Shown here piece after piece: positions 46,736 to 57,700 of a stretch of DNA of 64,000 bases; positions within the stretch are counted from its first letter, which is position 1; each line of letters opens with the position of its first letter. The stretch is taken from contig NZ_LUUB01000034.1 of assembly GCF_001641635.1 (NCBI RefSeq), forward strand, positions 1 to 64,000, written 5' to 3'. Under the pieces are notes generated by a model, which did not search any database, was not told the DNA's origin, and saw only the letters and a program-made list of their open reading frames with translations. This stretch comes from Bradyrhizobium centrolobii (lineage in GTDB: Bacteria > Pseudomonadota > Alphaproteobacteria > Rhizobiales > Xanthobacteraceae). The translations under genes and the position numbers were made by a program.

Positions 46736-47067
46736 ATGCCCTCGACCTCGTGTTCCCTTCGGATCAGGCAAAAGCGCTCTTCCAAAGCGCTCGGTGCCAC
46801 CTTCAAGGTCTCGCGGCGCGGACGGGGGATATTGTCAGACAACAAGTAGTCGCTATCGGAGGGGCGACTGTTTCCGTCGCGCTCATTCTCGCGCGCAATA
46901 TCGCTCTCCATGAGACGAACATTTCGAATCAAATCCGAGGGTATCCCGACAACCGTATGCAATTTGTGTCCGAGACGGCTCTTTCTCATTTCAGAGTCAA
47001 TCAAGGACTCCTTTTCCGCTTTCAAGATACAGATCTCGGCACGAAATGCCGGCGTCGTTCGATGCAT
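46732..47067 (-). CDS. Hypothetical protein, coupled to the next gene
   Basis: A 111-residue charged frame with no signal peptide, membrane segment or domain I recognise. The main support is its ATGA overlap with the following small gene and the lack of a competing frame. It may be a regulator-sized soluble protein or not a real gene. Confidence 0.35.
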   Translation of the reverse strand: MHRTTPAFRAEICILKAEKESLIDSEMRKSRLGHKLHTVVGIPSDLIRNVRLMESDIARENERDGNSRPSDSDYLLSDNIPRPRRETLKVAPSALEERFCLIRREHEVEGI

Positions 47068-47182
47068 TCAGCAAGATCTTTGCCAGCAACTCGAGGGGCA
47101 GTTTGCGCTCTCCCGACGCGCGACACACTGTGAGTACGCGCCCTGCGGCCATGCTCAATCCCTCAGACCAAACCCGGACGGA

Positions 47183-47500
47183 CTAGTTGCAGAATAGCTC
47201 ATTTCCGTAACGCTGGCAGGAGCGACCATTGCTGAAAAGGGTCGTGTTTCCGTAGGTCTGCGCCGTCATCCCGTTGCTAAAATACGTGCTATTGCCGTAG
47301 GTCTGGAAGCTCGTTCCGTCGCTGTTATAGGTCGTACTGCCGAACCGCCGCGATATGTCTCCATTGCTCCAATAGGTGATGCTGCCGTTGCGCGTGCCCA
47401 AACCATCCGACCCACAAGAAGCCTGCCCAGCCGACGACTGGCAATTCTGAGCATGGGCCGACGATGCCCACATCAACAGGACCGCAACAACAATCCGCAT
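47183..47500 (-). CDS. Small secreted protein with TYGN/FSNG repeats
   Basis: The 105-residue product has a clean signal peptide (MRIVVAVLLMWASSAHAQ) and then four or five imperfect repeats of about 15 residues of the form TYGNSTYFSNGMTAQ, with two Cys near the N-terminus of the mature protein and two near the end. AGGAGG lies 5 bases before the ATG, the strongest ribosome binding site in this part. Similar proteins are common in Bradyrhizobium as far as I recall; the function is unknown. The repeat suggests a beta-solenoid-like surface protein. Confidence 0.75.
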   Translation of the reverse strand: MRIVVAVLLMWASSAHAQNCQSSAGQASCGSDGLGTRNGSITYWSNGDISRRFGSTTYNSDGTSFQTYGNSTYFSNGMTAQTYGNTTLFSNGRSCQRYGNELFCN

Positions 47501-47860
47501 GATTACCTCCTAGTGAGAACCACAACCCTACACTTCTGCGCAGAACTTGCCAGTCCTGCCCTGCACGGCTCTCGATGCCGAACTTGACCTTCCGGGATGG
47601 CAGCTGGTGAAAGCCCTCGGGCCTCGAAGGCAACCTTAATCGGCCCCCGGTCCCCGGACGGAACTTGGCCGCGCCGAGTGGTAAAGAGTTAACGCCGCCA
47701 AACCCGGCACACCTTGCTTCTTTTCCAATCCACACAACCGCTAGTCGCGCAGGACGGTAAACCAACCCTCGCATTTAAACGTACAAATTTGATTCCCAAG
47801 ATGCTAATAGTTACGCATTTCAAGTTGCTTTTTGTCGCACCTTTCGAATTCTGGTGATGA
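47501..47860. other. Divergent intergenic region, 360 bases
   Basis: It separates the small secreted protein gene from the forward GT2 gene. The stretch 47770-47850 is AT-rich and probably holds the GT2 promoter. No gene or repeat is supported. Confidence 0.45.
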
Positions 47861-48690
47861 ATGGTGAAACCGATTGATTTCACGGTCGTGATTCCGACGT
47901 TCCGGCGGCCAGCCGAGCTCCGTGAAGCGATCTCAAGCGTACTTGCTCAAAGCGAGGTTGAGATTGAAATCATTGTGGTTGATGACAGCCCGGAACGGTC
48001 CGCCGAGTCGGTGATCGCCAGCATCAATGACGCGCGAGTCGCCTACCTGGCAAACCCGAACCCATCCGGTGGCTTCCCCAGTGCGGTGAGAAATCTAGGT
48101 TGGCCCTCGGGACGCGGGGACTTTGTGCACTTTCTTGATGACGATGATGTCATCCCACCTGGGCATTATGCCGCCGTTAAGCACGCCTTCGCGAAGCACC
48201 CGAATGTGGGCGTCGTTTTCTGTCGAATAGATCCTTCGGCAATTGTTCTCCTACTCAGTTGCAGCATGAAAAGCGCTACTTCGAGAAAGCTGCCCTACTC
48301 GCCAACTTTTGTGAGCGTCTTCGCTCACGACGCGCCTTCGTTGCCTGCCTCATGTTCCATTGGGCCCTGATGGTTTGCAGTGCTGGGATCTTGCGCCGAC
48401 GGTGTCTTGAGCAGCTCGGTGGATTCGACCCACAACTTCGTCTTCGCGAGGATGTGGATCTATATGCGAGAGCGATGCGACAATTTGACGTGTGCTTTCT
48501 CGATCGGGTTGGACTTAGATATCGCATCGGAAGCCCTTCCCTTATGCATGCGCCCGAGCTCACTCAGTCCGACCTTAACGATCTTCGCACAGCGCAACGC
48601 CGAACAAACGCAAGGTATAAGTCGACCTGGGGCAGTTTTGAATTTTACGCATTAAAGCTATTTGCACGTGCAATATTTAAGTTTGTATAA
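47861..48690 (+). pseudogene. Glycosyltransferase family 2, frameshifted
   Basis: Two overlapping frames together make one GT2 enzyme. The first (from ATG 47861) has FTVVIPTFRRPAELREAISS, IIVVDDSPE and VHFLDDDDVIPPGHY, and stays homologous to about FCRID near 48230. The second, in the frame shifted by +2, continues from about 48232 with FGNCSPTQLQHEKRYFEKAA, then GILRRRCLEQLGGFD and LREDVDLYARA, the acceptor-side ED motif, to the stop at 48690. The shift equals one lost base near 48225-48240. As written the first frame stops at 48370 without the acceptor half, so the gene is inactive unless this is a sequencing error. Confidence 0.8.
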
Positions 48691-48702
48691 GCCGAAGTTT
48701 GT

Positions 48703-49823
48703 ATGGCAAAAACAATGTCGTTAATTGTCAATAGACTATCGCATTCGACCGCCTTCCTGCAGCTACGGCGTGAGTGGGAGGACCTTGACAGCAGCTTGAC
48801 ACCTCGGACGCCATTTACCTCGGCCATCTGGAACGAGCTGTGGTGGAAGCATTTTTCCCGGTCTGGACTGTTACGGCGTGACGAGTTCTTCATCCACGAA
48901 GTTCGAAAGCAAGATGGAGAACTCCTCGCGATCGCCCCGTTAATGCGGACCTACGAACCGGGTTCGGCCCGATTCGTATGTGCAAGGTACAGTTTTTCGG
49001 CACTGATCCGAGCCTGACCGAGGTCCGAGGCCTTGTTTGCAAGGCCGAACACCAACGTGACGCGCTGTGTGCGCTTGCAAGGCACTTCAGCGAGAACGAC
49101 AATAGTTGGGATGTGTTCAAATGGAGCGGCGTTCGCTCCGACGCCATCGACCAGTTGCCTCATGACAAACTAAGAACCGAACGTCTGTTACCTGATTACA
49201 TCGTGGATCTGCCCGATCGTTGGCAGGATCTCCAGTCAACTCTTTCCAACAACACCCGCAAGAGCATCAGGAAAGGGTATGAGTTCCTTGAGCGCGATGG
49301 GCATAGGCTCGCCCTCCGCGTGACGGAGTCCCCGAACGTCGATGATGAGACCCTGCACCGCTTCTTTCGTCTTCATCAGGCTCGATCATCAGCTGCCGAT
49401 ATGAGGCAACATCGCGACAACTTTCACACAGCTCAGAGTCGGAGGTTCCTCGATGACGTTATCGGTGCAATGGGATCACGAGGGCAGGTTCGTATCTTCG
49501 AGTTGGAGGTGAACGGAGAGGTTGTTGCATCCCGGATTGCCTTTGGCCTCGGCCAAGACATTTATCTGTACTTCTCTGGTTTCGAACCCAGCTGGAAAAA
49601 GTACGGAGCGATGACGACTCTTGTGGTAGAGATCATCAAATGGGCGATTGAGCGCGGCTTCTCCACGCTCAATCTCTCCACTGGCAAGGACCAATCAAAG
49701 TTGCGTTGGTTGCCAACAGAGATCGTTCTCCATGACATCGTACAGTCAACAGAATCGGTGCGTAGTCAGCTTGTTGCCAGATCTGAACTTTGGAGGCGAG
49801 GCGCTCTCAAAGTTTTGGCATAG
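48703..49823 (+). pseudogene. CelD/BcsL-type GNAT acyltransferase, frameshifted
   Basis: The N-terminal part (from ATG 48703, with RREWEDLDSSL, PFTSAIWNELWWKHF and LLAIAPLMRTYEPG) and the C-terminal part (in frame from about 48978, with NNTRKSIRKGYEFLERDG, RFFRLHQARSS, VASRIAFGLGQDIYLYFSGF and GFSTLNLSTGKDQSK) form one enzyme of the family often named cellulose biosynthesis CelD. The frame changes by +2 near 48955-48975, again one lost base. These proteins have the FemAB-like acetyltransferase fold and acylate sugars or peptides. With the GT2 gene before it, it makes a pair broken in the same way. Confidence 0.8.
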
Positions 49824-50026
49824 CGTCTCGTTGAGTGTCGCCAACAAATAAGGTTGCTCGCATCCGCAAAATAAGAGGTGCGGTGAGTACTCGCTACTTG
49901 CGCTCTCGATCATTTCGTCGCCGAAGGCGAGGATGTTCGACCTTGTCTGAGATACTTGCACATCGATGCTGCTGCGCCAATCGATCGATCGGACTTTCAT
50001 ACGAAGTTATTTTAAGGACCTTTCAG

Positions 50027-50368
50027 ATGAATGATTTTGACAACGCCGCTGCACTTTCCTGCAGCGTTAATTCCACCCGTCAGCATCGAGGCGAGGAGCA
50101 TCAACCTGCGCGAGAGTTGCTTGAGCAGATTGAGAGACATCTGAAGACGAGACTTGGCAACGAGTTAAACCGTATGCCACGCAGCGATCCCGGGATGGAC
50201 GAAGATTTCACGCGGTTGCGGACGCACTACAAAAACATCTGCCGCTACCGTGAGCTGCTGGCGACGTCGCTTACTTCAGCGGAAAGCGAATTCGTCGAAC
50301 GTCGCTTGGCGGAGGAGCACTTCGCGGTCGAGGCTCTCATGTCAGCAGTCGCACGGCCATGTGATTAA
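50027..50368 (+). CDS. Hypothetical helical protein
   Basis: From ATG 50027 (AAGGA about 10 bases upstream) the product has 113 residues, mostly helical and charged: ARELLEQIERHLKTRLGNEL, then DEDFTRLRTHYKNICRYREL and FVERRLAEEHFAVEALM. There is no signal or membrane segment and no family I recognise. The frame is open farther upstream to 49835, but that part is Arg-rich and lacks a binding site. It is 203 bases after the acyltransferase gene. Confidence 0.5.
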   Translation: MNDFDNAAALSCSVNSTRQHRGEEHQPARELLEQIERHLKTRLGNELNRMPRSDPGMDEDFTRLRTHYKNICRYRELLATSLTSAESEFVERRLAEEHFAVEALMSAVARPCD

Positions 50369-50440
50369 GGCTCGGCCCGGTTTTGCTTCACTCTCGGCTT
50401 GCGCCGACGAGGGAACTAGTCGGGGTGCACGGTCGCCGCA

Positions 50441-51214
50441 TCAATCTTTCGGAATGCTGCTCTTGCCGTCCGCCCGTTCGCGCAGCTTCGCGAAGGATCC
50501 TCTGTCGTCCTCAAGTGAAGCCAACCCGTCGAACAGCTTTTTCAAGCCGTCCTGGTCATCAAAGTCAATCGCCGGGATCGCTCTGGGGACCACGTCTATC
50601 GCTGGCTCATAACCGCTGTGAGCTTCCGCCTGTTCGTAGAACGAAGCTGCGTCTCGTTCCGCCGCATCGTCCGTGCAGGCCGGAAGCAAGGATGAAAGCG
50701 GTCGAAGATCCGACAATGGCTCCGCCGCGGCCCCCGGGGCGCGATCGTCAAAGCTGCCCGCTTGCGCCGATGGCTGCGCTGCCGCCTTGCTCGACGCCGT
50801 ATACTGCCTTGCCGCGCTGACGATCATTTCGAGTATGATGGGCAGGAAGTCTTTCCTGTTGAATACGGTGTACGTCCGAGCTAGCTGATCTACATATCGC
50901 GGTCCGAAGCGCTCTAGAATTGCGGCCACGCTCGCAAGGTCGGGGTCGGACTCCAAGAGCAACTTCCATCTTTGTTCGTGCTCAACTCCGGCCGCATGAC
51001 TCGACGGAGTTGGAAGATGGTCGAGCAACGGATCCAAGTGAGCTTGCTGGGCTAACGTCCTCTTCAGCTCACTCATCGAAGCTTTCCTCCGCTTATCGGC
51101 AACCAGGAGGCAGATGAGGCCGAAACCCATCGCGACAAAGCCGATCGCTGCCCAGGCCACTGAAATGCATAGGAGGAACCCGCTGATCAGGAGGAAAGCC
51201 CCCAGAATATGCAT
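50441..51214 (-). CDS. Membrane-anchored hypothetical protein
   Basis: The 257-residue protein has two N-terminal membrane helices in its first 40 residues (ILGAFLLISGFLLCISV and AIGFVAMGFGLICLLVA), then a cytoplasmic part with a helical stretch ASVAAILERFGPRYVDQLAR and a low-complexity Ala/Ser/Pro linker, ending in an acidic tail. I recognise no family. It lies convergent with the hypothetical gene before it and divergent from the small secreted protein gene. Confidence 0.6.
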   Translation of the reverse strand: MHILGAFLLISGFLLCISVAWAAIGFVAMGFGLICLLVADKRRKASMSELKRTLAQQAHLDPLLDHLPTPSSHAAGVEHEQRWKLLLESDPDLASVAAILERFGPRYVDQLARTYTVFNRKDFLPIILEMIVSAARQYTASSKAAAQPSAQAGSFDDRAPGAAAEPLSDLRPLSSLLPACTDDAAERDAASFYEQAEAHSGYEPAIDVVPRAIPAIDFDDQDGLKKLFDGLASLEDDRGSFAKLRERADGKSSIPKD

Positions 51215-51478
51215 CTATTAAAAACCGTCCGGAGAAGTAATAATACCGCAGATTATTCAATGATTACAATATTCGCAAGTTGGACGCTTCCTAGCTTGGA
51301 AGGCCACCTCCTTAAGGCTGAGCCCGCAGGTATGTTCAGCATTGAGTCGATCGCACCGCCGTCTGCAACCCGTGACAAGAAATCAAGAGAATAATTCGAC
51401 GAGTCTGCTAAACTGCGACCGAAGATTATTGGCCTGCAGTGCGTCGCCCGGCCCAAACCGACATGAAAGGGACGTTAC

Positions 51479-51802
51479 ATGAGGAGAGTTGTTGCCCGTC
51501 TAGGTGTCGCCGGCACGTTGGGACTGATCTTACTGGCTGTATCGGCTCCCGCAGACGCGAGAGAACGTCGCAATTCCGGCCCGAGCAATTACGGAACGAC
51601 GTTTGCTTATTCCTGGGGTCCCGACTACCGATATTATAACCACCCGCTTTATGCGGGCTGCCAGGTCGAGGGAGGCTCTCTCCCCTATCCCGTCGTAGCG
51701 ACGAGCACCTTCTCCAATCAAGTCGTACCGACCGCTTTCGGCTCATGGGGCTACCGCGCAGTTTCACGCGGGTTTCCTGAGCGCTGGTGTCTAGTTAAAT
51801 AG
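51479..51802 (+). CDS. Small secreted protein of unknown function
   Basis: The 107-residue product starts with a signal peptide (Arg-rich head, LGVAGTLGLILLAVSAPADA) and has a Tyr/Pro/Gly-rich mature part with GPDYRYYNHPLYAGC. AAAGGGA precedes the ATG. No family is recognised. Two Cys in the mature part could form a disulfide. Confidence 0.6.
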   Translation: MRRVVARLGVAGTLGLILLAVSAPADARERRNSGPSNYGTTFAYSWGPDYRYYNHPLYAGCQVEGGSLPYPVVATSTFSNQVVPTAFGSWGYRAVSRGFPERWCLVK

Positions 51803-51899
51803 TACCGAGCGCACAGACACACACGCGACTGTGTCCCGTTAAACAAGGTACGCAACCTTCAGTCGACGTCCGATTGGCGCCCCGCGGCCGGTGGCAATC

Positions 51900-52157
51900 T
51901 CAGCCGCGCTGCCGACTTCCAATAAACCAAGCAAACCAGGTCTTAATGTCTAGACGCCTCGACGAACGGCGCTGCAGCTGATCCTCCCTGAGGCAAACCG
52001 CCATGAGACGATAATACTCCTCAACAACCGCTCGCTGAGAAATCCAACCTTTCTCGATCCGAGCCTCCCTCAGCAGGTCATGGTTAATTCCATTGCCGAA
52101 GGCGCGTCTAGCTTTGTGTAGCAGTTGTTCAAGCTCGCGAGTTTGATTGCCAGTCAT
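51900..52157 (-). CDS. Hypothetical protein
   Basis: From ATG 52157 the product has 85 residues (a TTG at 52208 gives 102). It is basic and helical, with TRELEQLLHKARRAFGNGIN and a WFAWFIG segment near the end. There is no known domain. Support comes only from an intact frame with plausible composition. Confidence 0.35.
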   Translation of the reverse strand: MTGNQTRELEQLLHKARRAFGNGINHDLLREARIEKGWISQRAVVEEYYRLMAVCLREDQLQRRSSRRLDIKTWFAWFIGSRQRG

Positions 52158-52411
52158 GTTAACAAAACGTATATCGTGGCCCCGCGGTTCCCACAGGCGG
52201 CACGACAAAGCTTAGCAGGTTCCGGCTGGATGTAGTGATGTGTATGAGCCCGCCTTTGCTAATCATTCAGGCAGGTCGCGATTGCCCACGCCCAGAAGTC
52301 GCCCGATTTCGACCCCACGATTCACGTTGGTGGATGGTATGCGACGCGAGTCGCTCGGGTGATTGACCTGCCCCGCGCCTTGTCGCGCGGCATGGATGCT
52401 AGGGGAGCCGA

Positions 52412-52618
52412 ATGTCGGTCATATGGATCTTGCTTGGGTGTGCGTGTGTGCTGACGGTCGCCGGTCTTGCCCTCGCAATCTACGCAAGCGCGATGATCGC
52501 CCGCCCCGCGGCTGAGCGGAAGCACCAGGTTACAATATTGTCTGGCGATGAGCCTGGCGGCTCAGAACCTGTTTCGCAGCGATCTCATTCATTGCATCGG
52601 ATTGCTCACCCCACTTGA
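52412..52618 (+). CDS. Small single-pass membrane protein
   Basis: A 68-residue product with one long N-terminal helix (WILLGCACVLTVAGLALAIYA) and a polar tail. GGGGAG lies 5 bases before the ATG. Composition and binding site support a real gene; the function is unknown. Confidence 0.45.
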   Translation: MSVIWILLGCACVLTVAGLALAIYASAMIARPAAERKHQVTILSGDEPGGSEPVSQRSHSLHRIAHPT

Positions 52619-53046
52619 TAGCCGCCCGGCTTCGCGCTCGGCGTCGCATCTCAGGCGAGATTGGCGCTCCGTGCTGATCTGTGTCCCGAACCAGAGCATA
52701 CCGGCAGGTCCGTCAGGAAGGGTGAGCAAGCTCCGCTTGCAATGCCTGCTCCCTTGAAAGGCGTTTGACTAAGCTGTGCTGGCCTAAAATGCGAATTGTG
52801 CAATTTTAACCGCCGCACAAATTATCATTCCCCATAGGGCAATGTTTATTTGTAATACCGTCGGCATTTAAGTCCCCCAAATCCGACCCCGATCCGCCTT
52901 GTTCTTCTAAAGTGGCGAGATTGAGACGGTTCCCCCTCTTGTTGCATCGCAACGAGTGTTGTCCTCCACAGAATCTACTTGAGGAGACGTGAGCCGGCTA
53001 TGGGTTGATGCGTATTCTCTTCCGCAAAGGTTAAAGCATTCGCCGA
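52619..53046. other. Non-coding stretch of 428 bases
   Basis: This gap lies between a small membrane protein gene and the end of the second flippase gene. It becomes AT-rich around 52790-52870 and has a 12-base inverted repeat AATTG-TG-CAATT at 52794-52805. No gene or RNA is supported. Confidence 0.45.
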
Positions 53047-54486
53047 TCAACCTTCCCTTTTCAATATCCTCGCCGCAGGAATCAATTCATGACGAAGCGG
53101 ATGGTGTGTGAAGCCTAGGCCAATGCTCCACCCCGCTAGCGAAAGCAACACACCGAGCAATCCTGCTTCAATCGAGAGGCTATCGGGTCCGCCTTGCGTG
53201 AGGATCAAGCAAATTGGGCCGAGGCCGCTGAAAATCGAAAGCACAACACTCTTGCGAAGTGCGTTGAAGAAATCGCTCCAGCAAAAATTCAGATACCGAC
53301 GAACTACTGCCACGGCGATCAGCGCGTTTACAGGCACGATGCCAACTAGACACCACGCAATCGTCAAGAGACCATGTCCTGCAGCAAGGGTAACGGCTGC
53401 GGTATTCAGTATCGCCTGTCCCGCCACCAGAAGCGGCAACGTTCTGACGGCGCCAACAGCAACGAGAACTGGGTATTGAAGCGCCCAGGGGAAAGAGAAG
53501 GCCGCAGCAAGGCATAGGACCCTCACAAGTGGAGCGACCTCCAGCCATTGAGGGCCAAGCACAATGCTGACCAAGGGCGTCGAAAGCGCGCTCAGCAAGA
53601 GCAGGCAGGGCCAATGCACCCCGGAAATCAGTTCAAGCGCATTAAGATAGACCGCCTTCGTATCTGACCTTTCGCGCATGCTCCGGGCAAAGACTGGAAG
53701 CGCAATTGCGCCGACGCCGGCAAGTATTACTCGCTCCGGAAACACGGAAAGCAAAACCGCCCGCTGCGCGATGCCCACACTGGCGGAATCAAGCGCTCTT
53801 CCAATTACCAAATAAGGGGCATACTCGCCCACCGCGGCGACCAGCGCTGCCGCGCTATCAAAGGCTCCAAAGCCTATCACGCCGCGCCATTCGCTCAATG
53901 ACGGCAGAAAGATCGAGCGATCAGAGTAAAGGAGAAAGCAAAGAATACTTCCTGCAACAGCGGACGTAACCGTTGCCCAGGCAAGCGACATGTAGCCGAA
54001 ACCCAGCTTCGCCAGCCCAATACTAGTGATCCCACCTACGGTGGCCATCACTGTGTTGACGAACGCAAAGGACCCAAAGGCCATTTCGCGGCTCATGAGT
54101 GCAAAGACGGGAAAAATAAAAGGCCCGAGGAGATACCCAATAGCGGCGACCTGAATGTAATGGCCGACTTCCGGCAGCCTGTAAAAATCCGCGATCAACC
54201 CCGCAGAGAAATATAAGGAAAGCGATATTGCGATCGATACAAGACCGCTCGTCGTGATGCTCGTACGGACTTGCTTCGGAGTCAGTTCCTTTTGCTGAAT
54301 CAGATAGGCACCTCCGCCGATCTCGCGAAGAGCCTCCGCAATGACAAAGGCCGAGCTGCCGAGAACGGTGACGCCAAAGGCGGCGGGCCCAATCAGCCTT
54401 GCGACAATGATCGCCACCGCAAGATTGATTAGCATGACGAGATATCGTCCGGCCGTTGCCCTTAGAAACGCCTTCCTCACGCCCAT
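53047..54486 (-). CDS. Polysaccharide flippase, second copy (Wzx/PST-like)
   Basis: The 479-residue protein has about 14 membrane helices and the family opening RLIGPAAFGVTVLGSSAFV with an EALREIGGGAYLIQQ segment, as in the lipopolysaccharide/teichuronic-acid exporter subfamily. GGAGGGAGC precedes the ATG. It is not closely similar to the flippase at 12643. It is encoded divergently from the Ser-Gly NRPS gene, which raises the possibility that it exports a lipid-linked or peptide-modified product of that neighbour; this is inferred from position. Confidence 0.85.
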   Translation of the reverse strand: MGVRKAFLRATAGRYLVMLINLAVAIIVARLIGPAAFGVTVLGSSAFVIAEALREIGGGAYLIQQKELTPKQVRTSITTSGLVSIAISLSLYFSAGLIADFYRLPEVGHYIQVAAIGYLLGPFIFPVFALMSREMAFGSFAFVNTVMATVGGITSIGLAKLGFGYMSLAWATVTSAVAGSILCFLLYSDRSIFLPSLSEWRGVIGFGAFDSAAALVAAVGEYAPYLVIGRALDSASVGIAQRAVLLSVFPERVILAGVGAIALPVFARSMRERSDTKAVYLNALELISGVHWPCLLLLSALSTPLVSIVLGPQWLEVAPLVRVLCLAAAFSFPWALQYPVLVAVGAVRTLPLLVAGQAILNTAAVTLAAGHGLLTIAWCLVGIVPVNALIAVAVVRRYLNFCWSDFFNALRKSVVLSIFSGLGPICLILTQGGPDSLSIEAGLLGVLLSLAGWSIGLGFTHHPLRHELIPAARILKREG

Positions 54487-54758
54487 CCAGCTCCCTCCGT
54501 GGAACCCGCGAACACGGTTCCGATGGCTGCATCGTCATGCCTGAGGTGCTCTTGCGATGGCAGGCGACCGCGCGCAGCAAGAAGACCGGCGGCAAATCGA
54601 CACACCCGACAGTCAGGTCTTTGCGCCCCAGATAAATCACTCCCGGTTCCCGGTCAGGCGGCCTGTTAATCCTATGATCGGGATGTCGACGTCGGCAGGA
54701 GATATTTCACTATTATGCAATCTGTGGTACTGCAATACTTTAGAAACAAACACTGAGT
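54487..54758. promoter_or_regulatory. Divergent control region between flippase and NRPS
   Basis: A 272-base gap serving the reverse flippase and forward NRPS genes. It contains CGACGTCG and an AT-rich part at 54700-54750. No recognisable operator is seen. Confidence 0.35.
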
Positions 54759-57700
54759 TTGAGGACAGTTAATTTCGAGCAATCCGGAGCAGATTTCCCC
54801 TTGGACTTCGAGAATTCTAATTTAGACAATTCAAGACTATATCCTCTAACGCAAGGTCAGATCGGAATCTGGCTGGCTCAAAAGCTTGATCAGAGCGACC
54901 CCGCATTCAACATCAGTGAATGCGTTGAAATTGGCGCAATTGACAAAGATATCTTCGAACAAGCTTTGCGACAGACCGTGAAAGAGGCGGATGCGCTATG
55001 CTTGCGCGTGATCGAGACGGATGCAGGGCCACGGCAGTACTCCGCTCACGATGACGATTGGGTACTGTCCCATCTCGACTTCAGCGCGGAGAGCGACTCT
55101 CGCGCGGTGGCCGAGTCTTGGATGCGAACCGATATGGCCCGCCCTTTCGACCTGGCCAAGGGTCCGTTGTTTCGCTTTGCGCTACTTCGAATTGGGATCG
55201 CAAGCTACCTTTGGTACGCAGTTAACCACCATATTGCGAACGATGGCGTCGGCTGGCTCCTCGTCGTTCGCCGAGTTATCGAATTATACAATGCTTTCGC
55301 GGATCGTCGGGATACGCCCTCCGAGAAGGTCGGTTCTTACAACGACCTCCTGGAAACGGAGTTGGCTTACCAAAACTCTCCGCAGCGCGTACGAGATCGC
55401 CAATACTGGCTCGACATTCTGAAGGATCGTCCGGGGCTTGCGACCCTCTCGACTCGGCGCGCCCCATCAAGCCCAAGCGTCAATCAGACCACGGGTCGGC
55501 TTCCTCGCATTACAGACCTCGAGATGCTGGGTCGCAAGTATGGTTCGAGTGCAGCCTGTGTCATCGTCGCTACAACGGCGCTTTACCTTTGCCGCATGAC
55601 GGGGCAATGCGATCTCGTTTTGGGGATGCAAGTTAGCGCCCGGCTGGGCCAACGCCCGAGACGCGCCGTTGGCTTGGCGACCAACGTCGTTCCCCTGCGC
55701 TTGTCTGTCAATCTTGATGAGAGTTTCGATGCCCTGCTGCGACGGACGGCACGTGTCATGCGCGAAGCCTTTCGCCATCAGCTCTACCGGGCCGAAGAAT
55801 TGCGACGTGACTTTGGACTATCCCCCGGCGCTCCCGAGATCTACAGCACCTTTGTAAACTATACTCCACTCGATCAGAGCCTGGATCTCGCGGGACAGAG
55901 AATCCGCCGTCGCCCACTTGGCAATTGGCGTGTCGACGACATTCAGTTTGTTTATTATGGCGGCGACGAACCTTCCGGTCACCGCTTCGACGTTATCGCA
56001 AATTCTGCGAAGTATTCTCAACAGGAATTGGAAGCGCACTGCGAACGATGGGCCGCGTTGCTGACACGATGTGCCGTGGAGCCGGACAAAATTTGCGGCC
56101 GCGTCGATATCGTATCGACTTCAGAACGCGCACGCATCATTCGGGAGTTTAATGGTTTCGAGCGCCCCTATTCCGGCGACCGTCTAATACACGAGCTATT
56201 CGAGGAGCAGGTCAAAGCGGCTCCGGCGGCCATTGCCTTGTCCGTCGGCGACGTTTCGTTGACCTACGCGCAATTGAACGCACTTGCTAACAGGCTGGCT
56301 CATTATCTGAGAGCACACGGTGCAGGCCCAGAAACGATAATTCCCGCCTGCTTCGAACGATCGATTGAGATGGTTGTCGCCCTGCTCGGCATTTTGAAGT
56401 GCGGAGCGGCGTATGCTCCGATAGATCCCACGCTTCCCAAAGTTCGGATCGCCTTGATGCTGAACGATCTCGCACCTTCGATCGTGCTGACCATCGAAGA
56501 TCTGCATGTGCGTCTTCCCACCTCGACAGCGAGGGTTGTCCTACTCGATGTTCACGCCGACGACATCGCTCAGTATCCCGAGGAAGATCTTGCGTCGCGA
56601 GAGATTGGACTCACGCAACGCTCGTTAGCATATGTGATCTACACGTCCGGCTCCACGGGGGTTCCGAAAGGGGCCATGAACGAGCATCGAGGCGTCGTCA
56701 ATCGGCTCAAATGGATGCAAGACGAGTATCGTCTCACTCGCGATGACTGCGTGCTGCAGAAGACGCCTTTTGGATTTGACGTGTCAGTGTGGGAGTTCTT
56801 TTGGCCTCTGATTGCAGGTGCAAGGCTTGTCATGGCCAAGCCCCTCGGCCATATGGATGTGGACTATCTGAAGCGCGTAATCTGCGACACGGCCATCACC
56901 ACGATCCATTTTGTTCCATCGATGCTGGCCGCATTTCTGGACGGCGCCGACGTCAAGGGATGCAGGTCGTTGCGACGCATCATTTGCAGCGGTGAGGAGC
57001 TCTCGGCCGGCTTGGCTCAACGATGCCTCGCGGAATTTCCCCGGGCAAGGCTTTACAATCTGTACGGTCCCACCGAGACGGCGATCGATGTTACCCACTG
57101 GGAATGCCGTCATTCAGATCTATCAGAGACCCTGCCAATTGGGCATCCGATCGCGAACCTTCGGCTCTACATTCTCGATCGATTTATGCAGCCGGTACCT
57201 ATCGGGGCCGTTGGCGAGATCTACATTGGAGGCGTCGGTGTTGGTCGAGGGTATTTTCGAAATGCGGCACTGACCACCGAGAGATTTGTGCCTGATCCAT
57301 TCGATCAGGCCCCTGCCCTACTTTACAAGACCGGAGACCTGGGTCGATGGCGCTTCGATGGAGCAATCGAGTTTCTCGGCCGCAACGACTTCCAGGTAAA
57401 AATTCGCGGCGTTCGTATCGAACTCCCAGAAATCGAACTGAACCTTACGCGGATTCCGGGAATCGGACAGGCAGCGGTTGTGGTATGCGATGATCCGGCC
57501 TCGCAGCCGCAGTTGGTCGCCTACTATACAGAGGCTGATCCGGGGCAAAGCTTGCCCGTCCAAACGATCCGAGAGGCCTTGTCGCGTGCTCTGCCGCAAC
57601 AAATGCATCCGGCGGCATTCGTGCGGTTGGCCGCCATGCCGCTCAGCAGAAACGGTAAGCTCGACCGAAAGTCGCTTGCAATCAGGGGATGGCCGGAAGG

